A stretch of DNA of 64,000 nt from Tachypleus tridentatus (Eukaryota; Arthropoda; Merostomata; Xiphosura; Limulidae), in NCBI RefSeq assembly GCF_004210375.1, contig NC_134831.1, forward strand, positions 1,178,001-1,242,000, read 5' to 3'. Shown piece by piece: positions 48,341-60,440 of the stretch. The notes beneath the pieces were generated by a model. It made no database searches. It was not told the origin of the DNA and saw only the letters and a list, made by a program, of their open reading frames with translations. The position numbers and the translations under genes are program-made. Positions within the stretch are counted from its first letter, which is position 1, and each line of letters opens with the position of its first letter.

Positions 48341-49654
48341 AAAACACGTTCTCTGCTTTATGACGTGTTTATACATCATGACAGCCTAGCAATGCATTCT
48401 CTGTTAACAATTTTAGCATTATGGTCACCTAGAAACACGTTCCTCTGGTGGCGAAACGTGCAACTGTGATGTAGTTATCTTTGATGACTTCTCTCCTCTC
48501 ACCTGAGGCGGCCAGTCAGCCCTCCCTTATTACAGTATACACTGACACATTGAGATTTAATTAATTCAAAAGTATCCATTATTTGGTGTGGATTATTTAC
48601 TTTAGAAATCAGTATCCTAAAATATACATTGTATAATACAAAATTATTCATTTTTTTTACACCTATGTTGCATTTTTAACAAGTTGGACTATACTCATGT
48701 GGGAATTTGAAACTTTAAAAAGTATAATAAATCATAAGCACAAAGATTACTTAGAAATATTCTATCCTATGTATGAAATTTAGTTAAATTTCTTTGAAGT
48801 GGTGATTAAGGTAAATAATAATAAAATTTTATTTTATATAAGTATATTTAAATACTGCGTCAATCATTTGTAAGATATCTAAAATATCAAGAACTCTTTC
48901 CAACGAGCTGTAGTTTTGATCACTGTATATTACGTATATTCAGATTTTCGGATATTGACCTTATAAATCGATAACACTGTCTTCATTTCATTTTAAATTT
49001 GAAAACTTTGTTTATTTTTATTTGAATAGATGTTCAGTTGGTTTGTAAGTTTATATTTTTCTCAAATATTATTATAAGCTACATTATTTAATATTTTAAT
49101 TTAGATGTTTATTTGCTAGGTGACTTTACCATCCAGGTGTTTTCTGTAGGAAGTATAAAGCGAATAGAAATACAACTGTGACTAAGTGCATTAACTCCAA
49201 TAATACAATTATTCGGTTCAAGTCAGTTACTAAATGAGACACTGAGTAGTATTTAGTGTATTCGTCTATTATTAATTAGTACCTAAGTCGACTAGTGACT
49301 TTTTTTCTTTGATCAATAAGCAAGGAAACTTTGTAGGTGAGTTTATTTGTAAGTTAGGCTTACACTAGTTTGGAAATTTGTGTTAAATCATTGTTTATGT
49401 AGTTTAGCCTATCACTGAACCTAACTTGTAACAAATGCTATTAGAGAAGTAAATACCTTTGTTCGTATTCTTTGTACAAATTTGCTGGATATAATGAAGT
49501 AGTAGAAAGAAGAACAAACAGAAAGAGACAAAGCGTAAAAAATATCAAAATGGAAGGGATAGTAAAATGAAATAGGACCAAAACAGATAGAATTATAAGA
49601 AAAAGACTAAGTAAAAAATTACCGAAAAATATAACCAATAAATAAAAAATGATT
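48341..49654. other. Intergenic, no feature seen
   Basis: A/T-rich, no coding signal or recognisable repeat. Confidence 0.5.
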
Positions 49655-49764
49655 TGTGAAGCACAAAATAACACAATAGGCTGTCTTTGTTTTGTCCATC
49701 ACAGGTACCTAAACCAGATTTTTAGAGCTATACTCTCAGACTTTCCGTTGAACCACTGAGAGGC
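49655..49764 (-). repeat. Val-tRNA-type SINE, diverged
   Basis: It reads GTGAAGCACAAAATAACACA, GGCTGTCTTTGTTTTGTCCATC, 'CAGGTACCTAAACC' and 'TTGAACCACTGAGAGGC', in the order of the 42128-42250 copy. Confidence 0.7.
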
Positions 49765-50142
49765 TTATTGGACCTAATCAAATACAGATTACAATGAAGC
49801 TGGCTGTTTGTTTATTTGTCAAATAGTTGTTAACTTGTGTTGAATGATGGGAAAATAATGTCAGTGTTTACCAAATTAATTTATGAGACTATTTAAGTTC
49901 ACATTAAAACATTCTTAAAATGAATAGTATTTATAGATCGAATAATTTTAGGTTTTTGTGTCCCAAAGTAAGAAATCTCTTACTTTGACGTACTTTAAAC
50001 ATCGACGTGATTAAAATAAGAAAGAAAATGATAATAAACAACTTTTCCATTTAAATATTTTCCCATTTTTACTTGCAGAATATGAAGTTTTTGGTACTTA
50101 AAATCAAGTAGAAATATGAACAAGTTGGATTCATTCTGAAGA

Positions 50143-50406
50143 GGTCTGGTATGGTCAGGTGTTTAAGACAATCAACTTGTAATCTGAAGGTCTCGGGTTC
50201 GAATCCCCATCACACCAAACATGCTCGCTCTTTCAGTCGTGGGGCATTATAATGTGACGGTCAGTCCCACTATTTGGTGGTAAAAGAGTAGCCCAAGAGT
50301 TGGCGGTGGGTGGTGATAACTAGCTGCCTTTCCTCTAGTCTTACACTGCTAAATTAGGGCGTAGATAGCCCTCGAATAGCTTTGTCCGAAATATAAAAAC
50401 AAACCA
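50143..50406 (+). repeat. Thr-tRNA-type SINE, near full length
   Basis: The head has GGTATGGTCAGGTGTTTAAG, TTGTAATCTGAAGG and GGTTCGAATCCCC, then the core, then 'GCTTTGTCCGAAATATAAAAAC'. It ends about 420 bp downstream of the stop codon of the chitin-binding gene. Confidence 0.88.
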
Positions 50407-50828
50407 TTTTAAAGAATGTAGTTTTTACCATTATTCACTAAAATAATAGTTTTTTCAGGAATTTTTTTAATAAAACATTACCACAATCTTCAAAATACAG
50501 ATAAAAATAAACCCAACCTGAAAATGACGGAAATATAGTACTTAATAGGTTTTTTTTTAAACAAAATACACATAAAAACAATAAAGTTTGTCACACGTCA
50601 CTTTTTTGGCATTGAAAGTTTAGCATTATAAACTCAAAGATACTAAAAACAAATGCATAAGAATATGAATGAACAAAAATCGTAGAAAACAACAAATACT
50701 AGTTGCATACCACCTTAAAGTAGCATCAATATTCCAAAAGAAAGCTAGTTACTGAAACTTTATATCCCACTTCTACTACCAGTGTCTTGTTTACTGTGTA
50801 AAATTTCATTTTCTGCAATTCTCATTTT

Positions 50829-53800
50829 TTAGTCAAGTAAAAATTCAGATGTAGCAAGGATGGCGTTATCTAAAATGAATGGGTCAGCACGGAAAATAAG
50901 TGAATTGGGAGAGGTTTTACTGCAAATAAAATCTGCAGGTTTTCTTCGACAAAGTGCAACTTTCTCATCGAAAATATAACCACTTGGGCAACGATATAGT
51001 AAACCAATGAGACCAGATTCTTTTTCCACACACCTGTAGAATCTTATACAATCAGATTCGAATGGGAAATTACCTGGAATTTGACAGTCATATAAACTTC
51101 CAACATCCACGGTTATGACATTCTTGGTTGTAGTTTCGGTTAATTCTGTTGTTGTACTCATAGGTAATGTTGTTTCTTCGACCTGCGTGCCATTAGTACT
51201 ATTTTCTGCACCATCAACGGGAGGGCAAACATTGCAGGGAGGAGCTTGATTTGGCCAGTTACAAACACTAACCCTTTCGTCAAACACAAGGCCATCTGGA
51301 CAGTCGAACTCAAATATAACGAAACTTTCACTGTTTTCCTCAAAGTCCACGCATCTGTAAAATTTGTGACAATCACGAGGATTTCGGAAGAATCCTGCTT
51401 TGGGACAAAGGGCATTACCTCCTTGAGAAGGAGTACCACCTGTCTCTGGCAAAGATGATTCGGTGGTTTCTTCAGGAGGAGCTGGAGGTGATAAAGTAGT
51501 TGTAGAACCTAAGGTCTCATTCCCACTTTCAACTGCTGTGGTTCCAGACGAAGTATCTCCATCTATAAGTGTATCATTTTCTGTTGAAGCACCTGTTGTG
51601 GGTGATTCAGTCCCTGATGACGAATTTTTTGAAGATGATTCACCTTCTGTAGTTGATCCACCTTCTGTTGAAACATCTTCAGTAGGTGATCCACTTAGTG
51701 TTGATGGTCCACTTTCTGATGTAGTTCCTCCTGGAAGCGATTCATTTCCAGATTGTGATGTTTCTGATCGACAAGGGGGAGCTTGACTAGCCCAAGTACA
51801 GACACTAAAGTTTTCATCAAAAACTAGGCGATCTGGGCATTGAAACTCATATTTTATTAATCTTTCGCCTTGCTTTACACATCTATAAAATCGGTTGCAA
51901 TCACTGGGATTTCGAAAAAACCCTACTTCTTTGCATTCTGAAGATCCACCTAAATGCTCATCTTCTTTATTCTGCGCTGACCCCTCTTGTTGGGGTGGAG
52001 ACTCTGGTCCTTCAGGCTGTGAATCTGATTCTCCTTGTAGTGATTCTTCTGCTTCAGTGTTTGTGTCTATCTCTCCTTGTTGGGCATCAGTAGCTCCAGA
52101 TTGTGAGCCTGTTTGTGACGAATTTCTCACGCCAGATTCTACTTGATCTACTAATGTTGTAATTTCATAAGAGCTTGTAGAATCAAATACATCTTCAGCA
52201 TTTGAGGCACCTGACTGATTATTACATGGGAGCGTCTGATTTGGCCAGTTACAGGTTTTGGTATTTTCATCAAAGACAAGATCATTAGGACAGTCAAATA
52301 CATAAATGGCAAAAGGCTCTTCAACATCAGTCAAATTATGACACATGTAAAATTTACTGCAGTTATCTGGATGACGGAAAAGTCCAGATTTTAAACATAC
52401 TAGTTGGTTATTATTAATTTTTTGTGAAGCTGAAGTAACACCATCTGAACCAGAAGTCTCAGAACCAGGGATATTATTAGATTCTACTGACATACTAGAG
52501 CTACTTTCTGACTGTCCTGATTCATCTTGTCCACTTTTGTCTTCAGTTGAAGAACCAGAGTCAGCTTCAACATTATCTTTTTGGCTTGAATCCTTATCGT
52601 TTGATGATTCATTAACGCTTGTTTGATCTCCTTGTTCTGGACCTTGTTGTTGTTTCTCATCTTCTGAATCAGGGATTTTTTGTTCTGAATCATCTGGAAT
52701 TGTTTTGGAAGAAGAGGAATCATTACAAGGTGGTGCTTTATGTGGCCAATTGCAAGAATGAATAATTTCGTCAAATACTAGTCCATCTGTACATTCAAAT
52801 TCATATACAACAAACTTAGAGCCTATACTTGATTGATTAACACATCTGTAGAATTTATGACAGTTCTGAGGATCACGGAAATAGCCGGTTGTCTCACATT
52901 GTTTATTAGAATCTTCTTTGGGTTGAGATACGTTTGTAAGTGTATCAACTATAGCACTTTCAGATGCACTGTTTGTGCAGGGTGGTGCAAATTGTGGTAG
53001 TTTACAGGAGCACGTAGTTTCGTCAAAAACGGAACCATCAGGACAATCGTATTGAACTACATTAAAAGTCATATTTGAACCTGTTAAATCTGCACATCCA
53101 TAAAATTTTCCACAATCTGTGGGATTTCGAAAGAAACCTTCATGTGTACAGATTAGTTCTGACACATCTGGATTTCTGGGTGACAGCATTATTTCACTTT
53201 GATCGTTATTATTGTCAGCATGTTTGAGGATGTAACTATAAGAGGATGCTCCTGCTTCAGGTTTTCCAGAAATTGTTGAATCAACAACTGAATCCCCATT
53301 TTGCTGACCTTCCGCATTACTGTTACAAGAAGGTGATAATGCTTTCCAATTACAAGACTCAATAGTCTCATCAAACCATAGGTCTTTGGGACACTCAAAT
53401 ATATAAGTATAATAAGGTGGTCCTTCTAGGGAAGTATTAACGCATCTATAAAACTTACTGCAATTTGTAGGATGTCTAAAATAACCTGCTTTAAAGCAAA
53501 CAACATTAATAGTATCTTTAGTGGAATTTCCATCATCCGGAGATGAAAGGCCGTCGTTATCCTCACTAGCTGAGGTGCTCTCCTGCTTAGAAATATCAGT
53601 GGGAAGTGAAATGTCTTGTATTGGATCACCACCACTTGGAGATGAATCGCTATCTTGTGTTGGATCACCGTCACTTGGAGATGAAGCGTCGTCTTGTGTG
53701 GAGTCACTGTCGCTTACAGGTGACTCGTCACCGTCAGTTATGGGAATTGGTTGTGGTTCAGCTTCTTTTTCGTCAGAAGAATCTTCCTCAATTGGATACG

Positions 53801-54046
53801 GATCCCATATTCTCACATCTTGACAAGGTGGTGCAGCAGATGGCCAGTTACATAGGATTCCTCCTTCATCAAAAACAAGCCCTTCTGGACAATCAAACTG
53901 AAACATCGCAAATCGTATGCCATCTCCATTAAAATCTACGCAACGATAAAACTTGTTGCAATTTAACGGATCACGAAAATATCCACTTCTTGAACAAGAA
54001 AACTGCGTGTTATATTTCAAACGAGAGTCCTGTTCTATAGGTCGAA
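50829..54046 (-). CDS. Eight-domain CBM14 (peritrophin-A) chitin-binding protein, terminal exon
   Basis: One exon, open from a splice acceptor (TTTGCAG|TTCGACC, exon start 54046, phase 1) to TAA at 50829-50831; about 1072 residues. There is no ATG or signal peptide at its start, so an upstream exon must supply them; I did not find it. Eight CBM14 domains, numbered from the TTG codon at 54020: 9-66, 175-232, 291-348, 375-432, 542-599, 696-750, 872-929, 979-1033. The usual pattern is C-x3-GxFRxPxxCxxFYRC..FxCPxGLVFDE..CNW..xPPC. Linkers of 26-115 residues are rich in Ser, Thr, Glu, Asp and Gln with N-x-S/T sites, like mucin-type spacers. Known family: extracellular chitin binding in peritrophic matrix or cuticle. 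Domains 3 and 8 lack the CNW tryptophan, and domain 3 has a seventh Cys (C337). The exact gene name is not known to me. Confidence 0.92.
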
Positions 54047-54604
54047 CTGCAAATTATAAAAAAAACAATACTTCACCTTTTGTGGCATTAAAGACTATTT
54101 CAAGTAAAAATCACTATTTTAATTCTAATCTCGCTATAACTGACCTGTAAATGGTTGGAGTTTTTTTGGATTATCTACATTACAATTAGATTAATTTCTT
54201 TTCGAGATTATAATTAATATTTATTTGTTAATTATAGTCGTTTTTTATTGTAAAAGGTATTATTTGCTAATTGGTAATTCTGTATTGGTGTATCCAGTTG
54301 CACTTGTATAGAAGTAAAGTGAAAGAATTACCAAAATAAACATTTAAAAAATGCATAAGTTAGGTATATGTGTGTATAACCGCTGTTAAGACCTATTTTA
54401 GTAACAAGCAAAGTTAAGAGAAAATATTGTGAACCTATACACAAATGATTAAATATTGAAATGTGAAGGAAGCTGAGACAAGGTAGGAACTATTGAGTAA
54501 TTTATGGAAATTCTAAGAACACTTAACCGAAACGTGAATATGAAGTTAATAAGTTAACATGGACTCCCAGTTGCTATATGATATTCCAAATACTAATAAT
54601 TTCT
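54047..54604. other. Intron upstream of the chitin-binding exon; no exon seen
   Basis: It begins with the acceptor polypyrimidine stretch next to 54046. I searched the minus strand from here to 64000 for a short signal-peptide exon ending in GTAAG in the right phase and found no convincing one. Confidence 0.5.
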
Positions 54605-54965
54605 GATTGGGGTAAATTCTTAACATACTAGATTAATCGCAAATTTTTGACAAGGATGTAAATTTTAGTTTTCAATATTTTAGGTTAGTCATAACTTTTG
54701 TTAATAATGTTTTTAATATTTAGATTATGCGAATAAAATAATTAGTTAATATTCTAAATTAATCACAAATTTTTACAAAAATATAATTTTGTAATATTCT
54801 AGATCAACAGTATAGTTTTGTAACGTTATAAATTATGCACAACTATTGACAAAAATACTGTTTCGCGATATATTAAATTAATCGCCAATTTTAAGAACAA
54901 TATAGTTTTAATATTTTACCTCAATGAAAGCTTTTCACGGGAATATAGTTATGTGCTATTCTAAA
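54605..54965. repeat. Degenerate tandem array, ~55-60-bp unit
   Basis: The words 'ATATTCTAAATTAATC', 'CAAATTTTTGACAA' and 'ATATAGTTTTGTAA' recur about six times with heavy drift. Confidence 0.55.
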
Positions 54966-55773
54966 CCAGTTTCTTCTTTTATATAGGTACATTTTGTATA
55001 AAATATACATATTTATGGTCAGTCCCATGGATAGCTAAAAGTGTGCCTTGGATTAGTTATGAGATGTGATGGATCATACAAACCTTCAGAACTGACGAGA
55101 CACCAAAGTGTGGAACAAACGACAAGCTGATTATAGATAGTCTTCCACCTCCCCATTGCTTGAAACTGCAGGAAAAATTGAAACAAATCTACATTTTACA
55201 GAAAGAAAAGTTATGCGTGCGTAAAAAATTAGAAATAAATGATGTAACTTGTTCTTTTACGATAAAAAATATTTTACTTTCCTTCGTGTTTTTCACACCA
55301 TTATTGGATAGATTTCTAAAATCTCTACATCTCACTAACTTTGTAATTCAAGGTCAAGATGAAAAAAGACTTGGTGAAAACAAATATAAGAAAATCATTT
55401 ATTTTACCCATTATACAGGACAGTTATGTTTACAACACACAAACAAACACATGAACAATAAAATGTCGAAAGGGCGGGAAAACAAGGGTTGATGTGAGTG
55501 TGGCACACACCTCCCCCAGCTCAAACTGAGGAACTCTTAATAATTGTAACGACTTTTTTTTCATTTTATTTGTTCTTCAATGTCCTATAGTAAACCTCCC
55601 TTACACACTGTAACAAGAACTCAAGCTCCTTTGTATTTCATGATTAAGTGAAGACATACATGACGATATTTGCTTTGTTTTATGTTTTAACATAACAGTA
55701 TCAGAATGCGAGATTTTCATTACAGACAGGAGGAGGTACAAATTCGTTTAATGGTTTTTCAACACTATATTAT
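54966..55773. other. Intergenic or intron, no feature seen
   Basis: It contains a 110-codon forward reading frame (55160-55492) with no family resemblance, which I do not call a gene. Confidence 0.45.
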
Positions 55774-56190
55774 AGTGTGATCGATAAGGATGTTTCCTAT
55801 AATATATTCACTAGGATGTTGCCTATAATATGATCAATACAGGTGTTTCGTATAATATATTCACTAGGATGTAACCTGTAGTATGATCAGTACAGATGTT
55901 TTCTATAATATATTCACTAGGATGTGACGTATAATATGGTCTGTACAGATGTTTTCTAGAATGTAATCTGCAGTGTAATTAGTAGAACATGAGCTGTATT
56001 ATAGTCAGTAGGATGTGACCTACACTTTGATCAGTAGGACATAAGTTACATTATGGTTAGTACATATTTATTCTATAATATATTCACTACAGTGTAATCA
56101 GTAAGATGTGACCTATAATATGATCAGTAAGATGTGAACTACAGTATGATCAGTGTGATGTGACCTATAGCATGATCTGTAGGGCAGGAC
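55774..56190. repeat. Degenerate minisatellite, ~26-bp unit, about 15 copies
   Basis: The words TATAATAT, GATCAGTA and AGGATGTGACCTATAATATG recur every 24-30 bp with much drift. In the first half alternate units (ATTCACTAGGATGT.. and TATGATCAGTACAGATGTTT) form a ~53-bp higher-order repeat. Confidence 0.85.
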
Positions 56191-56774
56191 TTATTACCTA
56201 CCACAATAATTTGACATGTTGCTGAGTTCACGAGCTCTAACGTTCCAATAAGTTTTATTTGTTTAAACAGATTGTTGCCGTCACATTATTTTCCACAATG
56301 ACACGTAAACAAAATCTTTCCGACACGCGTATGCTAATTTAATGATCACTGTTATTTCTACCTCCAGTTTCTACTAAATGACTATTATTATACGCTATGT
56401 ATTTCAAATAACTACTACCTGAAAATGATAATAAAACACACTATTTTAAATGACTACTCCTTGCAGGACAAGAAATAGACACCCAACGGCAGATTAAATA
56501 TGATGTATCATGTGGTAGTTCTTCATCCACTTGAAACTGTGCAACAGCTAAATAAGAAGTAATTACATAAAAAAAATCAGTTCTTTAACCTCACGAGCCA
56601 ATCTTGCAAAACTACTAGACCGGGTGTTGCCTATAGTTAGCTTGCGCAACACGAGAATGTGAAGATTAATGGTTTGCCGCAACTCGTTACACCTCTCCCT
56701 CCAAAAAAGAAAGGGGTTCCGCACTTTGAGTTCGTGGATGCGTTATAAAGGCGACGTTCAAAAGGGTTTGGTGC

Positions 56775-57036
56775 GTTACGAATTTTGCCCAAAGCTACAC
56801 AAGGGATATCTGCGCTAGCCATCCCTAATTTACCAGTGAAAGACTAGAGGGAAGGCAACTAATCACCGCCACCCACAGCCAACTATCGAGCTGCTCATTT
56901 ACCAATGAATAGTGGGTTTAATCGTCACATTATTACGCCCCCATGGCTGAAAGGGCGAGTATTTTTGGTAGGATAGGGATTCGAACCCATGGCCCCTAAA
57001 TTGCGAGTCGGACACATTATCTACTTGGCTATGCCA
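56775..57036 (-). repeat. Thr-tRNA-type SINE, diverged
   Basis: The tail CCAAAGCTACACAAGGGATATC, the core, and the head GGGATTCGAACCCATGGCCCC and GCGAGTCGGACACATTATC are all readable with about 15% change by eye. Confidence 0.87.
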
Positions 57037-57693
57037 ATGTGCAAAGACAGAGGAACAGTGAAGGAATTGGCAACGGCCTTCATATTAATTAACTGCGTTT
57101 CTTCCAGCTTAGCAGTCCAAATATTGGAATGGCTATGCGTGAATAGCCGTTATGTAACTGAAAAATTAGCAAAAAACAGAATAATCTTCAATAAGTGTTG
57201 TTGTGTGTTAATGTTATTTCAAAATTACATGTTCAACTGTAAATACACAAATACAGATGAAGAATTCTATAAAAATTAAGATTAAACTTATTCGCAATAG
57301 ATGGCGGTACGTCAAATTGTATTAGGTTATAACATGGGATTACACTATGTAACAAAATTTTTACTTTTTCTTGTTCCTGTGCAGAAAGTGTTATTTCCCA
57401 ATTGCTTATGCATAAAGTAAATGGAAAAGACCTATTTTTCTCTTCCAATTTTGCTTTTGTGACCTGAGTAATAAAATTTTCAAATTTACCCATTTTCCAG
57501 AACATTCCAGGTAGATTCAGTGCTGAATAGCTGATAGAGAATTCTCAAGAACTTACAATAATTTTCTAGAATGTTATAGAAATTACGAGAATTTTCTAGA
57601 TTTTTCCATAGTAATATATATATAGGGGCTCACCACTTCAGTTTAATTCTAGCTGCCTAAGTGAACACATAGATCTATCTGATTTTATCAGAG

Positions 57694-58720
57694 ATGGCAT
57701 CAAGAAGTTGCAAGCATTCTTCAGACGCATTCTGCTATGTATGTGGCCAATTTATCAAAATAAGAGCGAAAAAGATCTCTGTGACAGCATCTGCTAAAAT
57801 ATGTGAAGCTTACAAGGCATATTTCGGCATGCCAGTCGGGTATCAAGACAAACCCTGGGTACCTATTTTACCTGCGAGCACTGCAAAAAAATTCTTGAGG
57901 GTAAGACGGACAATTTTTGCTTGCTTGAATAGCAAGATTTTATATTATACAAATTTTAGACCTTTTAAAATTTAAATATCTTTAGATACATCTCAAAGAG
58001 GAATACAACAGCGTCAAGACCTTGCTAGAAGCCTTGAAGTATGATGAGTATGGCTGGGAGGTTATCGGAGATTTTAAAATGGTGGCATTCCTGATGGGTC
58101 TTCAAGGAGGCTTTATCAAGTGTCCCTGTTATCTTTGCCTATGGCACAGCAGGGACACCGGAATGCACTACAACAGGAAGTACTGCCTGCAACGGACCGA
58201 ATTCTCTGTGAGGAGGTGCAGTGTCAAGTGTGAGCCACCAGTGGACCTACAGAAGGTGTTGTTCCTACCATTGCACATAGAATTGGGTCTTATGAAATAA
58301 TTTGTCACTGCTCTTGAGAAGGAGTCTGCAGCCTTGAAGTACCTTCGAAATTTCTTCCCTAAGCTGTCTGAGGCAAAAGTCAAAGCTGGTGTCTTCGTTG
58401 TACCACAAATAAATGAGATCCTGGAGTGCACAGAATTCCCCAAGAAGCTCAGTAGGAAGGAAAAAAAAACAACCTTGAGGCAGCTTTGTCGTAGTAATAC
58501 GGGGCTTTTTGGACAATCACAAGGCCGAAAATTATGTGGAACTGGTTGAGGCTTTGGTAAAGAACAACATCAAAATGGTCTACAGGATGTCCCTGAAACT
58601 CCACATACTTGACGCTCATTTTGATAAATTCAAGGAGAACATAGTATACTCAGAGGAGCAAGGCGAGCGCTTCTACCAAGATATACTGGACTTTGAATAT
58701 ATTTATATATGTATATAAAT
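57694..58720 (+). pseudogene. Broken copy of a multicopy, probably transposon-derived gene
   Basis: Blocks in order: SDAFCYVCGQFI and GMPVGYQDKPW (57694 on; the N-terminal Cys-rich part), a gap where several hundred residues of the family are absent, then HLKEEYNSVKTLLEALKYDE, EVIGDFKMVAFLMGLQGGF and CPCYLCLWHSRDTG (about 57985-58300), LPLHIELGLMK followed by a stop, KYLRNFFPKLSEAKVKAGVF, and after another frame change NHKAENYVELVEALVKN and YSEEQGERFYQDILDFE (to 58718). I recognise this as a family present in many copies in arthropod genomes, of unknown function; a transposon origin is inferred. The stop and two frame changes make this copy inactive. Confidence 0.75.
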
Positions 58721-58894
58721 TATGTTGGCCTGTCATGTTTTATTGTCTTCAAATGTTCACATGTTCTGTACAAGTTCCTGTATTATGAAACGTATATACT
58801 TTCACATAAGTGAATCACTTTCAGTGATATAAGGCCACATTGTGTTATGCTTAAAATGTGGCAACCACTGGCTATAGATTTCTATAAGAGATAC

Positions 58895-59018
58895 TACTCA
58901 CAGCCAACTTTTGGGCCACTTTTTTTTTTTTTTATCAACGTTACATTATAACGCACCGAAGATGAACATGATCAGTATCGGATTCAAACCAGCAACCCGT
59001 AGATTGCGTGTCTGTTAC
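58895..59018 (-). repeat. Fragmentary Thr-type SINE
   Basis: CAGCCAACTTTTGGGCCAC, ACATTATAACGCACC and GATTCAAACCAGCAACCCG are eroded core and head words. It lies next to a full copy at 59038. Confidence 0.65.
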
Positions 59019-59037
59019 CTAGTTTTTCAGAATGATT

Positions 59038-59316
59038 GTTTTTTTTATTTTATTGGAATTTCGCGCAAAACTACATGAATGCTATCTGCGCTAAACGTTC
59101 CTAATTTAACAGTATGAGACTAGAGGGAAGGCAGCTAGTCATCACCACCCACCGCCAACTCTTGGACTACTCTTTTACCAACGAATAGTGGGATTGACCG
59201 AACTTTATAACGTTCCCACGGCTGAAAGGGCGAGCATATTTGGTGTGACGGAGATTCGAACTCGCGACCCTCGGATTACGAGTCGATCGCCTTAACCACC
59301 AGGCCATGCTGAGCCT
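59038..59316 (-). repeat. Thr-tRNA-type SINE, full length
   Basis: The tail AATTTCGCGCAAAACTACATG, the core, the head GGAGATTCGAACTCGCGACC, 'GATTACGAGTCGATCGCC' and 'AACCACCAGGCCATGC' are all present. Confidence 0.92.
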
Positions 59317-60364
59317 TTTTGGAATGAAACAATCACTTCTCAATCGCTGTGTATTTCATTCTTATTTTAAAACAATGCAGAAGAAAATAAACTTATGAAC
59401 CGCTACTAAAACTGTGATGATACTAACATGCACACACACCTTACCGTGTCTGGGCAAAAAGTTTTAGGGCTAATAACGCTAATATTCAGGGCTCGATCGA
59501 TGCGATAGGCACAGCACAGACGGTTTATTGCGCAGTATAAAATGCGTGATGAACATTCTTATGTAACCATGGATACTATATTTTTGAATGGTCCATCTTA
59601 TGTTATCCTGCGTGAGTTCGTATTGTGCTTTCAATGGATGCCTGCGGTAAAATTACAGTGAAGGAAAACAATTTTCTGTAGTCACTAACGTTAGGTTAGA
59701 CTTAATAAATAAATTGATATATTATTATTGAGCTTCTTTAAACAGTCATCGACCCTCAGTTTTTAACTGTTATACGACTTTTTTATTATTTTAGTTTCAC
59801 CATTATTTTTTTCACTTTAGGCACTAACCACCTGATGCCATTCCACTTTTAAATTCTGAAAATGCATGACGGGAATTTCTACAGTTTTCCGTAAAACTTC
59901 ATGATGCTACTGGTATGAGTAATAAGCCACTAACAAAATATTTAAAAAGGCTCTTGTTACAAATATTGAGCTAGCTATTCCCTTTCCATCGTGGGTATAA
60001 AAATTCGTTTTAGGGCTATACGTCATCATACTTAGAACAACAACTATGGGGTGGGGGTAAGACAAAACTCGATGAGGTAAATCATATTCATCTAATGTCA
60101 TCATTGTGTCACAACATTTCTACGCAGAAGACTTCCAAAAAATAAAGAAAAAAACGTGACGTGGTATTGATGTACGTTATTTTGTATAGAAGAACAAGAC
60201 AAACACGATATTAAATTTTTAATTTAGTTTTTCAATTTTTATTTTTTCGCTTTCTCTGCACAGAAAACTATCTATATTTGATAACCTTACATTGATTTAA
60301 AGATTTCTCGTAGTTAAATGTATTCGTTCCAATTACTTATCAAATATCTTTATTAATTAATAAT
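59317..60364. other. Intergenic, no feature seen
   Basis: No coding signal and no repeat that I could name. Confidence 0.5.
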
Positions 60365-60440
60365 TCGGGTTTAGGCTAGTAGTTAGCGTGCTGGGCTGTA
60401 GATGAGAAGGCTTAGAGTTATAGCTGCTGAACACTTGACG
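60365..60440 (+). repeat. Third tRNA-derived repeat family, copy 2
   Basis: GGGTTTAGGCTAGTAGTTAGC, GTGCTGGGCTGTAGATGAG and GGCTTAGAGTTATAGCTGC form a tRNA-like head (GUA anticodon-like), close to the minus strand of 36186-36298. The B box is badly mutated. Confidence 0.5.

Noticed and set aside
51463-53932. Several antisense reading frames of 70-108 codons across the chitin-binding exon
   Set aside because: They are complements of low-complexity Ser/Thr/Glu codons in the linkers; no family resemblance.
54018-54020. TTG start codon for the chitin-binding protein
   Set aside because: An acceptor TTTGCAG 26 bases upstream leaves the frame open, so this is an internal residue of a spliced protein.
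55160-55492. 110-codon forward reading frame
   Set aside because: Lys/Leu/Phe-rich, no family match, lies between tandem arrays.
55774-56190. CRISPR-like array
   Set aside because: Units are drifted and back to back without unique spacers, and the setting is an animal genome.
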